DNA of 64,000 bases, from NCBI GenBank assembly GCA_951394405.1, contig OX596344.1:1984001-2048000 (forward strand), given 5' to 3'. The notes beneath the pieces are model-generated. The model worked only from the letters and a program-made list of their open reading frames with translations. It made no database searches and was not told where the DNA came from. The position numbers and the translations under genes were made by a program. Numbering within the stretch: the first letter of the stretch is position 1; each line of letters begins with the position of its first letter. Shown here piece by piece: positions 35,636 through 47,867 of this stretch. This stretch comes from Coprinellus micaceus. Its lineage: Eukaryota > Basidiomycota > Agaricomycetes > Agaricales > Psathyrellaceae.

Positions 35636-37181
35636 TTATAGAATGTCAAAAGGGACGTAGCTATTCCCTGGAATCTCCCGCTCGGCCTCCACCAACCTCG
35701 GTCTTCTGGAAATGACCAAGCCTCTGCTCTTCAGCTGGGCACTACACATACCACACAACCTCCTCGCCACCGTCGTCCCGTTCCCAACGTATATCGCGCT
35801 CCGAGCACACCCAACATTCTCACAAACAATCCCGTTACCGTCGCTCTTAAGATGCACCTCCTCGATGTGGGCCGCAAGATCCCTTTGCGTGACGCGGTCC
35901 CTCGAAGGGCACTGTGCGCCCCAGAGGCAAGGCGTCATGACCCGATGGGACCTCCCGCGCTTGACGCCATGGGCGTTCTCGAGGTGAAGTAGGACCGACT
36001 CCTTGTCAGAGAAAATCAAGGCATCGCAGCACACTGTGTGCTGCCCTGTGCTATCGATCTGTGCGGCCCAGCAACAAGCAACTCGAGGCGGGATCGTGCC
36101 AGCTGCTGTGTTGGACCGCTTGCTGCGGCCACTCTCCCAAGAGGAGTCTGCTGGGCGCTTACGAGCGTTGTTACTGATCGGCTGCGAAGCATGGACACCT
36201 TGGGCAGACGGCTGGCGGTTATGCCGCGGAATAGCACGAATGAAAGGTGGGGCGGGTCTGGAGTGATTGGGGTTGTGGCGGACGGCGCTGGGCGACACCG
36301 TAACTGGTATTGATCTATTTGACGAGTTGTGTGGCCGAACGGAAGTACCGTACGAGGTGCTAGGCCTGGGATTTGCGGGCGCGGAGAGAGGGGCTTGTTG
36401 GACGGTTTGTGCGGGTAGTCTCTTTCCAGCTCGCTGGGCCTTCCTGGAACACTAGGTAAGCCTCATCGGCTACGGCGCGGTTGAGAGGAAGCTTACCCCT
36501 TCTTCGTACGGTCAACAATAGCCTTGCCAGAAGGTCGACATTGGGGCATCCCGAACTCTCTCTGTGGTGTGGCTTTCGACCGACTCGGCCAATGGGTCAG
36601 ATCCTGCCCGTTACTTTCCGTGGCACTATCTTTCTCCGTAGAAATTGAGGTAGGGACCCGCGAAGGTTTTGCCTCCATGTGCGCCTCTGATAATGCGTGT
36701 GTAGCTTGCGTGCCGGGATTCCCATTTCTCGACCTTGTTGAAGATAAACGCATTAGCATACACTATAAGGCCGCGGTCGGTCGAGGATAACTACAGAACT
36801 TACGTAGAAGATGGCAGAAATTTCAGGCGGCGCTCTTCACAGCACACTTTATATGCTGAATAGAGCACACTGTTGTAGGAGTCGAGATAATCCGGATGGA
36901 CAGTCAATTTGGCGAGCTCGATCAAACGGGGAATCTCACTGAAATGGTGGGTGTACGGAGGAAACCAGTCAGGATGGGCAGGGTAAAACGGGAGCGAGGA
37001 AGAGCAGTGGTAGGGGACGGACGCACGACGGGGAAGGGCTATCCAAGAGTTGCTGAGCAAGTGCGTATACCCCGACGATAAACTGGAGGAAGGTGCACAT
37101 GTTCTTGTCCTCCTCAGGGGTTGGCGTATAAACGATTTGGTGGTCCGACGAGATGTGGAGCCCGGAGACATGAGTCGACAT
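35636..37181 (-). CDS. Hypothetical protein with C-terminal zinc-finger-like Cys/His region
   Basis: Four exons on the minus strand, 37181-37027, 36938-36804, 36733-36497 and 36443-35636, keep one frame and give 444 residues. The first ~97 residues look folded and helical (EIPRLIELAKLTVHPDYLDS, then YNSVLYSAYKVCCEERRL). A long Ser/Pro/Arg-rich linker follows. The C-terminal third has two C2H2-like units, each opening CCW..C or CLWGAQC and ending HLENAH or HIEEVH, then a CENVGC...CGMC cluster that may bind another zinc. This resembles agaricomycete zinc-finger proteins of unknown role; DNA or RNA binding is only inferred. The joins rest on splice consensus and phase, not on homology, so exon borders could be off. 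Confidence 0.55.
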
Positions 37182-38664
37182 TACCGCCAAGCAGGAGAGC
37201 GTCAGTGGGTGGTGGATTGGGGGGTGGTGGAAAGGCAGACGTGTGGCAAGGGTTAGGAAGGGGGATGTGGGGTTGAGTACTATCCACCGCTTTTATGTAT
37301 AGTCGCCAAAATCATTGCCCCTGCAATGGTACAATGGACATGAATCAGCCAAAAGAATAGCCACACGATGAGAGCAATGGAGTGTCCAAGCCACACACTG
37401 ACAAAGAGGGGTGGTATCAGTGGCATGCCCTGGGTACCGAGCTAAGGTTGGATAGTTACTCCATGTCGTGAAAAAGGCATAAGCAGGCTCTAGAGATGAT
37501 GTGGCGGGGATGGGAGAAGTGTAATTAGCGCTGGCCACACCAACCAGTACCGACCCTTATCGAGAAAGTGAGGTGGATGGGCGAGTCCGCCACTTCTTTC
37601 GCTAGTTCGGAAATCCCGAGCCAGAACCTGGTCCAATCCAAGAAAGCCTCCAAGAGCCACCCATATGAGCTAGGTGCGAAGGTGTGCGACGGTGTGATGG
37701 TGGTGGTTCAAAGCAAGAATGTCATGCCTGCTTGGACCCTGCCAGATCTGGACTTCAACCAGAAACAGTGATCGCACATGAGTCACCTATCGGGCGCGTT
37801 GGTGAGGCGCCCACGATTAGCGCCCAAGTTAATCATGATTTCTAGGCTACAGGCTTGGGCCTTTGCCTCGAGGTACCCAGAAGGGCTCTAGAACGCGTGG
37901 ATGGATGGACCTTGTCCGGAGCCGACGCAGTGTATTGAAACCAGCTCCGATTATCCGAAATGAAGGGACACAACAACTTCAATAGTAGGTGACGTTGGCA
38001 GCGGCAGGCCCTGGGGAAGAAGCTGTCGTCATCCTCCTCAAACTAACGCCCATTCTCGGCGCACTTTATAGCCAAATCTCTCGGCTTTCATCATAATGTG
38101 CTTGGCAGGGACGGGCGCTTCCGTAGCCAACCCCACACCCTTGTCCTCATCGTATGAGAACATTAGTATACACACACTACTACAATACATGGGGCGAATG
38201 AAGCACAAATGCTATAGATGAAGGAATAGATAAGAGCAAGAAAGAAGTGTGTGTGCATGTCCGAGCACAACGGGTTCAAGAAAACCTTTCGATCGATAAA
38301 AGGACAAGCTAGATAAAACTTGAACTATACAGTCCTTTTCCAAGGGGTAGGTGAGGTTAGGATGGGGGCGCGACCAGACCAAAAAAGCGGCCATTTTAAG
38401 GCCGGGGTGAAGTACGAAGCGGGTAAGGAGACAGGGTGTATCCAGGGTATCGGAAATTGAATCGCAAATGAAGAAAGCGTACTGGAAATGATACCCGATA
38501 CGGATGGGAGGGAAGGTGGCAACGGTCTGCTGATCTAAGGGCAGGACGTAAAGCCCAAACGCAGCGGGTCACAGGGCGATGGGTAGAGGGTGAAGGGAGG
38601 CAGGGGGGAGATGTGCAGAAAAGTGTGAACAGACCGGGGGCATGCGGTTGCGCCTAGGCTGCCC
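37182..38664. other. 1.5-kb stretch without a recognised gene
   Basis: Only short ORFs in competing frames. One on the minus strand at 37293-37538 (81 codons) starts with a reasonable ATG but has no family match that I know and no splice-linked continuation that I found. Confidence 0.4.
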
Positions 38665-40373
38665 TTACCGCTGAGCGTTGTCCAATAGGGATCTGTCAAG
38701 GTAGGGTGGAGGGAGCTCGCGCACAGTGGGACCAGCGTCGCGATGCTGAATGACGATTTCATCAGGGTTCCGTCCTGAGCCAGACGCCTGCGCATACTCG
38801 GAGTCTGGGGACAGCACCACGTTCTGCGCAGCCTCCGCAGCCTTCCCTGTTAGCGGCCTTGAAGGAGGGACACCATGTGCACTGCTCTGACCAGCCTGGG
38901 TACCACTGTACGCAGTAGACGCCGCGAAAGATCCGTGGATGGATGGTGATGTGGGGGGACCTCCGTTGGTCGTATAGCTTAACCCACCAGTCGTTGAGCC
39001 ATGCTCATTAGCTGACATATGAGGCTTGCTTTGACCCGAATAACCTGTGGAGCCGGTATACCGTCCAGCAGGGAGATTGAACGGCTCTTCCTGGTACGAA
39101 AAGGGTTCCACTTCTTTGGCCTCGATCTCAGTCTTCTGCTGCTGCTTGCGTCGGAGGAACCACCATGCTCCGAATCCGATGGCAGCGAGAAGGATGACAA
39201 CGACCGGCACCGTGACTCCCGCAATTATCGCTGTGCGCTTCTTATCGGAGGCAGCCTTGCGGTCCTTCTCCTCTTGGTCGAGCTGGCTCTGGATTCCGGC
39301 TTGGCTGACGAGACCGACACAGTCGACGTTGGTCGAGCCTACGAAACAGAGTCAGAGAAAGGTTTGGGTGGGGAACAGGTTGCGCACCTGTGGTGTTAAC
39401 CAGGGGAACCCCTGACGCCCAACGACCCGTGCTATGATGCCATTAGCGTCACTCCATATCAGGTAGCCTCTTAAGTCGTGCTCACAAGTCGGAGAGGGCA
39501 ACTATTCACCGGGATGGGTATCAGTAACCTCGGTGATAAGCATAGGAATGACGGAACGCACAAATCAGTTGTCCACCAGGATCCGCTCGATTGATGTAGG
39601 TGTAAGCATCGAATCCGCTCGAAAAAGAGACGTTGGTGATGACTGGCGAGTTGACTGCAGCGATCGTAACGTTGTACGGTGGTGTGCCGCCTTTAATTCT
39701 GATACCCCAGGGATCGCAGGTCTCCAAAGGCTTCGTAATGTTCGACGTGATCGTGAAGTTGGGCGCCGATGGTTCCGGAACTACGCACGCTGTGGATAAT
39801 GTATCTATAGCAGGGAGAAGAGATTCATTAGCAAACCCGGGTAGGAAGGGGGCAGACATATGCTGCTTACCGGTAATGGTGAATAGCTGGCTGGGGACGC
39901 CGCCAAAGCTCCCCGTCGAGTCGGCGATCGTGAGCAGGGTCTTCGTGCCTGGGAGTAACCGTAAGTCAAACTTGGGCGCTCTCGAGGGGATTGAGTACTC
40001 ACCTGGCGCGTGCGTAGGCTGCCAGGACAGTTTCGTGGGATCATTACCGAGCAGAGTCGTAACCGGGGTGCCGCCAATAGGGAAGGACATCATGTAGTAT
40101 GGTGGAACGCCGTGGGTGTCGTTCTTCTCTGGATTCCAGGGCTTGACCTCGATATCGAGTTGTGCGCATGACGGGAGGAGGAATTGGATGCCCTGCCGCC
40201 GGGAGTTAGGACACAACCAAGCACATGACAGAGGAAGGACGAACGCTATTCTTCCACATCCACTGGAACTGTCTGTTGTCCGGTCGCGTCCCATCGAACG
40301 AAACACCCGCCTTCACTCGGGACGTGAACAGCACAAATTGGACAAACAGGGAAATGAACCACAGGGACGCCAT
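38665..40373 (-). CDS. Type I membrane protein with Ser/Gly-rich cytoplasmic tail, fungal surface family
   Basis: Seven exons on the minus strand: 40373-40245, 40192-40003, 39948-39871, 39804-39562, 39501-39486, 39431-39388, 39338-38665, giving 457 residues. Seen: a signal peptide MASLWFISLFVQFVLFTSRV; a luminal/extracellular part with N-glycosylation sites (NFT, NIT, NVT, NVS, NTT) and two units carrying GGTP motifs (IGGTPVTTLL, KGGTPPYNVTIA), ending in SDFTGRWASGVPLVNTTG; one membrane segment (IIAGVTVPVVVILLAAIGFG) with a basic stop RRKQQQK; and a low-complexity tail. This is a common agaricomycete surface-protein layout of unknown role. The fifth exon is only 16 nt, supported by flanking GT/AG sites, by phase and by the family-like sequence LIFALSDFTGRWASG that it restores. 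Confidence 0.75.
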
Positions 40374-43300
40374 CGTGGAGGAACGGAGACAAGAGGGGCG
40401 GTCGGGTGAGGACGCCCAGTTATGAGCCCTCAAATGGGGAGCGGTGTGGAGCGAAGGGAGCTGAGGGCGGCCTGAACGGATAGGAGGAAGCAAAAGAGCG
40501 AGCGTCCAATTCAGACGGAGTTATGTGCAAAAATCTGCAGGAACATATGCACAAACAGAGATGGCACGATGCAATGTGTCAGTCAATGTGCCCGGCCCCG
40601 TGTACGTATTCGGGTTCACAGCCCTGAGCCCAGAACAGGGAGACTTACAGGACAAAAAATGAGGGGCAATGCAGGGGGTCGCGGACCTCCACTGCACTCC
40701 AACTCTAAGGAACAGCTGAGAGACGTGTTAGAAGGTAGCAAGAGAGAAGAAAGATGGGAGGATGATGGGCAGGATAGCAGATAGTCAACCCGGCATAATA
40801 ACCCCGTCGTACTTGCATCACAGTGTGCGCCCTGGCATGTCTTGCCATTTCTTACCGTGGAAATCGCCTTGGATAACAACGAGAATTGAATGTGACGGTG
40901 ACCCTGTGGCGACTGATGACAGTGATGTTGGAAAGAACGAATTTTCCGTAATTATCATGCCCGGGCGCTCAGGCGCTCAAGCTCCACAGCTGCATGTGCG
41001 GGGGATCACACCGATGTCTTCTTTCCGGCCCACATGAACGCTTTCCTGGCCACGAGCGCGGAAGAGGCAGACGGTCAGTTATGTTCCCGACAATGTTGTA
41101 CAGCGCGCACCTAGTCTCCTTAGCCTGGCCAAGGAGCCCCGTCCCACCCGTCGGGTTTCATGGCGGCAACGGCAGAATGGCATTCAAGTTGCGAGGGAAC
41201 TCCGCCATGCGGGGTCAATGCCCCACGCGAGGCACCATCTCACCTCGGCACGCCTCTATTTTCAATTTGAGCAGACTAGGGGGGTCAAAGCGGAGAGAAG
41301 TAAGTATGTAAGTATTGGATATTCTCATCCAAGCGACAAGCACCAGTCGCCCTAGCGCCTGTGGTGCAAGGATACGCGTAGGTCCGCGTCCAATCCGCGC
41401 TCAACGGAGTCGCCACAAAGATACTTTCCCGAGGCACTGAAAGATTGATTGACCTGTGAGCGATCTTCCAGGTAACCATCCAATGGATAGGGCGCCTGAG
41501 GCCTAATGTGAAGCACGAATCGGAAGTGGGTCCTGGAGATGAAGGCAGACGGCAAGATACAGCCGCGCCAGCGACTGGCACATGTTGGCTGCATGCCATT
41601 ATAGGCCATTATCGCCGTTCAACGTCAGTGAACGGCAATGCGGGTATTCGAACCCTGGTCTACAAATGTACGGGGTCTTGAGGTGAGTGCCTTCGTAATT
41701 TAGGATTCAATGTGTACGAGGCGCTGGTCGGCTTTAGCTTTCCACTATAGCGGATCCAGGTGAAGGGTAGGCTGGTGAAACACCTTTGGTCATTTTTCGA
41801 CGCCAGAGTCCACTGTATCCTGAACAGAGCTGGGCGACCTTCTTTGGCCCCCTCGAGCGTTGGTCACCGACAATCCCGCTTCCCTGCGCGAGAGGGTCGG
41901 CCCTCAATTTCAGGGTCGCCTCCCCGGATCGCCCAACCACCGCCTGCATTGTACCATTCTGGAGGATCCAGCACACGGCGACCATAAACTGGGAACTATC
42001 CAGATTGCTGCCCTATCGCTCGAGAGTCGCCTCACCGTCTCTATCGTAATGTTGCGCCCTTGCCTTCGATTCGCAACCCCCGAGAACACCTTTCCGAGCG
42101 CTCATCAACATCATTGGATTGAACGTTGTGAGACGTACGACGAAGGCTCCTAGAAGATAAATGCTTGATACAGCCCATTTGGCTGCTGATCAAGAATTTT
42201 TACGTTGTGGTATTCAAGAGCCAAGGCTTCGAGACTTCTGGGGGTTTCGAGCTTCTGCACGGTCCATCGACTCTTGTAGTAGCTGCCACCAGGTCTCGCA
42301 AGGTACACTCCTTTCGCCTTCCCTCCTCTGCTGGTACCACCGGCCAACAAAAACCTTTGGGGCCCGGACAGATGGCACAGTGCCGCAATGGCTGACTTCA
42401 CCCACAGAGTCTTGTCCATCGAGAAGGATGTCAAGAAGGTGTTCGAAGCTTGCATCTATGGGCGATGGCTTTTCGCCGACTCCGTATGTGTTCTCACCCG
42501 GGGCGCCAATGGAGGGGCTACGCGGACACGCACGTTCTGAGCCCATATAGAAGAATTGGGAACATGCATACCGACGGATACGAAGCCCGAGCCCTCGCTG
42601 AGCCAACCTTCGTCACTCGTAAATGGCAGGCTGCATTCGATTCCTCCGCATTGGTCGAGCGGCTTGGAGATATACCTCTCCATATTTCAGCCCTCTTAGC
42701 CAATGTGGGATCGGGCGCTTGCCAGTGGGAAGGACTCTGGCAACTTCTCACAGAGGGATGGCCAGACGTGATCCCCTGACGGGCATGCGCACTGCGGTCG
42801 TAGACCCCTGGCGATGGGCGCCCTCTCACCATCTACCCACTCCCCATTCTCGTCCGCGATGAAGATGCCTCCGCACACATTCCCAGTGGGCTTCCGCACC
42901 AAAAACATCCTCAGCACCGTTCTCAAAGCGAACCTCCGTCGCGATCACCAGTCGCCGTTACCGTCATCATCATCGCGCGCCCTCCCGATATATTTAAGCG
43001 CCCAGGCTCGAAGGAAGCAGTGGTCGAACGTTGCTCAGAATAGCGTTGCAAATTTTAGTGCACAGTGGATAGTCAGATTCTTGTAAGGCTTTCCTCTTAC
43101 TCGCTGGGCTCAATTCGCAGGCGTTGACGGATCGCAGGGCCGCCCCGAACCATGTCGGTAGGACAGGGCGATGTTCTGCATCTCTACTCGCCGCCATACG
43201 CTGTGAGGACGCAAACACATCCCTCATCTGTTTCCATGACGACCCAAGCTGTCAACGGTATTGTGGTGAGCGGACTGCAGACCTGACTCTGAGGGAACCG

Positions 43301-43756
43301 TATACGATGCCGGTCTGGGCGCGAAATCGCGACCGGAGAATTGATGAAAGTGTAACCCGTGGTGGGTCCTAGTGCGCCGTTTCGGTAAAAGCACTTCGAA
43401 TGTGGCCCGCACAAACATCGAAGGATATACGTTATAGAACATACCAGCGCGGGCGCTTATTGGAAGAGACAGTGTCAATGCCACCTTGAACCATAATGTT
43501 TTGATCCATTACCCCTTGGGGTGTATCAATACGTTAGGTCAGAAAGTTATTTACAAGGAAGATGAGCGCTTAGCGTCCAGTATTGGAGTAATAGAGATTC
43601 ACATGAAAGGATAACATTAAAATTAGCCATATTGCTGTTAACGTAGTTCCATACTGCGGCTGAAGCCTAAACGAAGGTGCATAGTAGAATCCTTGTGATA
43701 GTGAATAAACTTTTGGTTGTCCATGTTCCATATCTAAACCCATGCTTCGTCTAAGC
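40374..43756. other. 3.4-kb gene-poor stretch with decayed-looking minus-strand frames
   Basis: No recognised gene. Minus-strand frames between 43227 and 42150 look more protein-like than chance (for example LRMFLVRKPTGNVCGGIF and ERYISKPLDQCGGIECSL) and one pair is separated by a possible 43-nt intron, but stops interrupt the series and no family is evident. They may be a decayed or poorly resolved gene. A tRNA-like relic lies near 41.65 kb. Confidence 0.4.
41630..41735 (-). pseudogene. Possible tRNA-derived relic
   Basis: On the minus strand the string CCAGGGTTCGAATACCCG looks like a tRNA T-arm (B box). About 35 bases before it lies CTCACCTCAAGACC, similar to a leucine-tRNA anticodon loop, and before that ACGAAGGC, similar to the end of a D-arm. 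The T-stem and acceptor stem do not pair properly, and the A box is poor, so this is not an intact tRNA. Confidence 0.25.
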
Positions 43757-44524
43757 CTAATAAGTGGACAAGATCCACGCCTCGCCCTCGGTACGGCTCT
43801 GAACAAGCCCACCCCACATGATGGCCCGTGCGCCACCATCGTCGCGCGTGGAAGCACCGCCACCCTGATCGGTTTGGTGATCCGCCATACCCAATCCGAT
43901 CAAAGGGCGGGACTCGGCGGGTCGGACCGCATCTCCTTGGATCTGCCCCGCACGCAAAGGGGACGATCGGTCCCTGTCCAAGGAACGGATCGCCCTTGAT
44001 ATGGCCTCGAGAACGTCACCGATGGTGACGAAGGTCTGTGCGCCGCTGAAAACGACGATGGGTCCGTCGATGAGCGAGGTTAGGATATCGAGCGAGCGTC
44101 GGGCGGGTGTCGATGCCCAGGCGTCGCGCCAGTGAGCGGTGGGGGCGGATGGGCATTGGGCGCTGTGGACTTGGGAAAGGACGTTCCATATGATGACAGG
44201 GACGCGATGGAGGCGAAGAATTCGGGCGAGGCGGGTTGGTGCGCCTTGAGGGGGTAGCGGAATGGTGCCGTAGGGGGATTTCCAGTGGTTGAGTGGGGGT
44301 GGACTGTGGGGGTAGTGCGGGGTATGACTCGTCGGTGCGGCGTGGCTCGCGTGGTCGTATGGGTGATACCCATGGCATAATTCAGAGTCGTTGTGGGCAC
44401 TGTTACACCACGAGAAGTGGGAATTGGAAGGGGTGTGGTGGGGAGAGCCCATCGAGGCGTCGCCTCCCTCGTCCATGCTGGAACTGGCGATGCTTGAGGT
44501 CGAGATGGGACGATGGTAAGGCAT
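43757..44524 (-). CDS. DUF6699 domain protein
   Basis: One open frame; the start is taken at the first ATG (MPYHRPISTSSIASSSM), giving 255 residues. Residues 1-100 are His/Pro/Ser-rich and disordered. The domain follows: VPVIIWNVLSQVHSAQCPSA, a strand DGPIVVFSGAQTFVTIGDVL, helix EAISRAIRSL, and a C-terminal MWGGLVQSRTEGEAWIL. This matches the layout of the agaricomycete family DUF6699 (a Trp strand, a VTIGDVL helix start, a C-terminal GL). No function is known. A relative lies at 23.7 kb; the two share layout rather than close sequence. A GT-rich stretch after the stop does not suggest another exon. Confidence 0.65.
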   Translation of the reverse strand: MPYHRPISTSSIASSSMDEGGDASMGSPHHTPSNSHFSWCNSAHNDSELCHGYHPYDHASHAAPTSHTPHYPHSPPPLNHWKSPYGTIPLPPQGAPTRLARILRLHRVPVIIWNVLSQVHSAQCPSAPTAHWRDAWASTPARRSLDILTSLIDGPIVVFSGAQTFVTIGDVLEAISRAIRSLDRDRSSPLRAGQIQGDAVRPAESRPLIGLGMADHQTDQGGGASTRDDGGARAIMWGGLVQSRTEGEAWILSTY

Positions 44525-47500
44525 TCTGAGGTGCAACTAGGCTTATCGCAGTTAGCCAGGCGCTCTTGGCGGCCTCGAGTAAGACTTACTGGAGCGGGGG
44601 CTACTGGGTGTCGCCCAAAAGTGAGGAGAGAGAGTTGGGGGGGAAGGAAAAGGCGGACGACCTCGTTAAAAAGCGGGGTTCTCCGCCCCTCATTTTGGGT
44701 GGACCCGATTTGGTCTCCACCCAAAGCGTGTGTTGTGCTCACAAACCTGCCCAACAATAGTTTGCAGGAAGAGATCCCCTTCTGGTTGCTTCTATTCCGC
44801 AGATTTCGATTAAGGTGAGCCGTGGCTATCCAGTTCATCAATTGAACTCAGGAACCTGCCTGTGGGCCATGAGCTGGTTTGTCTCCACGGACGCACGAAC
44901 GCGGCGGAAATCGAGTGTAGAGGCGAGAGGGAGTGGTCTGTGAAATTTAGCACTCACCAGCTTCCCAAGAGCGAAGTGCCATCCGTCTAGAGTCCGACAT
45001 CTGCGATTGGTCGTCCAACCTGGCACTGGTGTATCGGTTCGAACGCCGAGCACCACTTGCAAGCAATTCGGTTGCCGCGGGCGATTGACTCCGTCCAGGA
45101 CGAACTAGTTGGAAATGGTATCGATTGAGCGCCGAGCGCCCGTTCCCGGAGTGTTTGGTGACAAAGTTTGTGCTGTGGAGGTGGTGAAGCAGGAGGTGGT
45201 AATCATGGAAGATGACACCCCAAAACGGCAGGAAGGTCTAGACGGCAAAGAGCGTAATGCCGGTGTGCTGCCGTTGACTCTCAACACTGTTCGTCGCGTC
45301 ATTCGTCTACTCGCCTTTGAACGCGCCTTCCACTGGAGACGCGCTGGAGACGCGCATCGACCGCCCGAAATACAGTTCGCGTGGTTTACCGCCAGGAGTT
45401 GATGAACGTACTTAACCCCTCTCCTCCTCGCGGCGTTCCTGCTACTCTCACCGGCTTCTCAGGCCCTGGGCACACCGCTACCTGCTCATCCTCTACATTT
45501 TGGATTTTAAACCTACGAGGGTTATTCTAGTATACCATATCCGTTGTACTCTTCCTCGAGCTCTTACCAACTTGAGAGTAGCCGCGGTACGGCCCCCACT
45601 CGCCGCAAGCGGCAGCTACACGGCATCGTCCTCAACTGATGGCCTTTTGCTGCCGCCGAGCGCCTACTTTCCGACAAGATCTGAATCGGCACCACCTCTT
45701 GTGAAGATTTTACAGCACCGGGTGGTTGCATTGAACCGGCCCTTCTTCCGAATCAGTCAGCCAGATTCGCTGGGAGGCTCGTGCTGTAGAAACCATCGAT
45801 TCATGAGAGGCTGATTGGCCGAATTCAGTGGCGATCGCAATAGAGAATGGGAGTTGATCGCAGGGAACAAAGCTATTACAGCTTGTTGACGGCGTAATCA
45901 CTTTGGCATACCATGTAAAGCCAGAATGGCCGCAAAATCGCCACACGCATGCAGAGCCAGAGCAGGACGCGACGGCTCGTGCCAGCGACACCTCTGTTTT
46001 ATGAAAGGTTGCGGCTTCTTGTGGTTCGGTCCCTAATTCAAAGTCACGGTGTACGTTTCCGCAATCGAAGGAACCTTCGAACTCGAGTTGATTAAATGGT
46101 GCGTTCCTACCTGGTTCCGTCGTTCGCCAGTGCTTACTATTAAACCAGCGGCAGTCGGGCCCCCAGCTGAATGAAAGGTCGTATTCGTACAGTTCTTCAT
46201 TTCTCGAATCAGACATGTTTCGGAGAAACCGTCCAGCAGTCTCCAGTAGCAGAGAGAACACGACGTGCCGCTCACTGTTCCACATTACAGCTCCTTCTAT
46301 TGTGCAACCGTGTGATTAGAATGCGCCTTGATGGTCTGGAGATCTGTGTCATATCTCTGCGCCACTGGCACTTCTGGCTGGAGTTCTGTGCTACACAAGT
46401 GCCACACTTCTTCATCAGTTCCAGGCGTTTGCCTTGATGTCATGGGTTCTGGCCCTTCTGGGGTATTTTGATACCTCCACCCTCTTTCCCCCTCTATGCC
46501 AAGTCGAAGTAGCATCAAAGTATGAGCAGGGGCGGGCAATTACAACGGCATTTTGACGCACCCTCGGACACAAGGACTTCCCTATGTAACCACTGCATTC
46601 CTAGTCTGGCGCTTACGCCGGCGTCCGCATCCCCTGCTGTGACCCTCTCTCAACCCATATGAATGATAATTCTTTCCTGTAATGGATCTTCTTGCCCTTG
46701 GGCAGTCCAATTAAATTACTTCCCCTCCTCTTCTCCTTGTGTTCGAGCGCTCCGCCCCTCTTGGTTCCTAATACCAGTACACCACAACTTACACAAAATG
46801 CATCCGCACAGAAGGCACCTTTCCCCACAGAGGCTCGGAAGAAACTCGCGTTTCCGATTTAAGGGACTGGTTCTAGATCGCACCTATCCTACGTCGACCA
46901 AAGTCGCAGCAGCAGCAGATCCAGACCACGCCCCCCTATGTATCCGAAGCAACATTCATGTTGGTCTGATGTTCGAGGTCAGGGAGCTCAGCTTGAGGGT
47001 GCGGATTGGGAAAGCAGAAGGAGATCAAGGTTAAACCTCCCTATTGCCCCACGAGGGAGCTTTTGCCCTGATGACTTACCCGATTATTACTTGCCATACT
47101 GAGGCTATACTTATTGAGGCCCACGAAACCGGGTCCATTGGACACGAGAGCGGCGCAGGTACATGTACATACGTACTTAGTCGGGTTGGGTAGTGTCACC
47201 GATTCGAAGCGCACCCAATTCCAGTTTCCTGGCACCCCCTTCGAGCCGCATGCTCTTGACCACGAGAACGCGGGATCGAGCGGCCCAAATCTCTTTCGGT
47301 CGATTCATCCCAAATTCGACCTTGACTGTGCATTTTGATCCCGTCTGCATGCCACGAGGTCGAGCAGAATGTCTGAATAGGAACGGGCAAGATTTTACGA
47401 AATGATCTGGCTCGCGGTTACCAAGCGGTTACTTCCCAAAACAAAAGAAACCAGTTCGCGCGAGTGGGGAGGTGGTGCACGGTGGGGGGAGAAAAAGTTT

Positions 47501-47867
47501 TTTTCGTAGAATACAACGGTACCATCGGTGCCCACCCAAAACCCCGAGCGTCGATTCAATGAAGCTGGTTGCCGTGGTTCAATGGTAAAGCAATGGTTCC
47601 GAAACGCCGACAGCCTTCTGAATGGAACTATCAGCAGAGGGTCGTTTCTTCCTCTCCCCCGCCGGCAAATGGGACGATGTGGTGGTCCCAGAGCCAACGG
47701 TGCACTCAGGTGGTCGTGCCGGCGGAGGGGGTGGTGTTTACTTGAGCAGCCAAAGAGATACTGCTCCTTAGGACTCGGTCAGGCACAGGCTTGTGCGGCA
47801 TGGCTTCAAAGGTTTTCGTGTTCATGAAAGTCTATTTTAAAGCCTCAATCGTCTCCTCCTTTAATAC
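44525..47867. other. 3.3-kb stretch without a convincing gene
   Basis: The longest frame is 191 codons on the minus strand at 45710-46285 (from a non-ATG start) with no recognised motif; its codon use and composition do not set it apart from chance. Other ORFs are shorter and overlap. A short direct duplication, two copies of GGAGACGCGC, sits at about 45343-45363. Confidence 0.45.

Noticed and set aside
45710..46285. A 191-codon minus-strand ORF
   Set aside because: No motif, no ATG near the start of the frame, and neighbouring frames are equally open; not enough to call a gene.
47570..47640. A tRNA-Gly-like string (GCCGTGGTTCAATGGTAAAGC)
   Set aside because: It resembles only a D-arm; no B box, anticodon arm or acceptor pairing follows.
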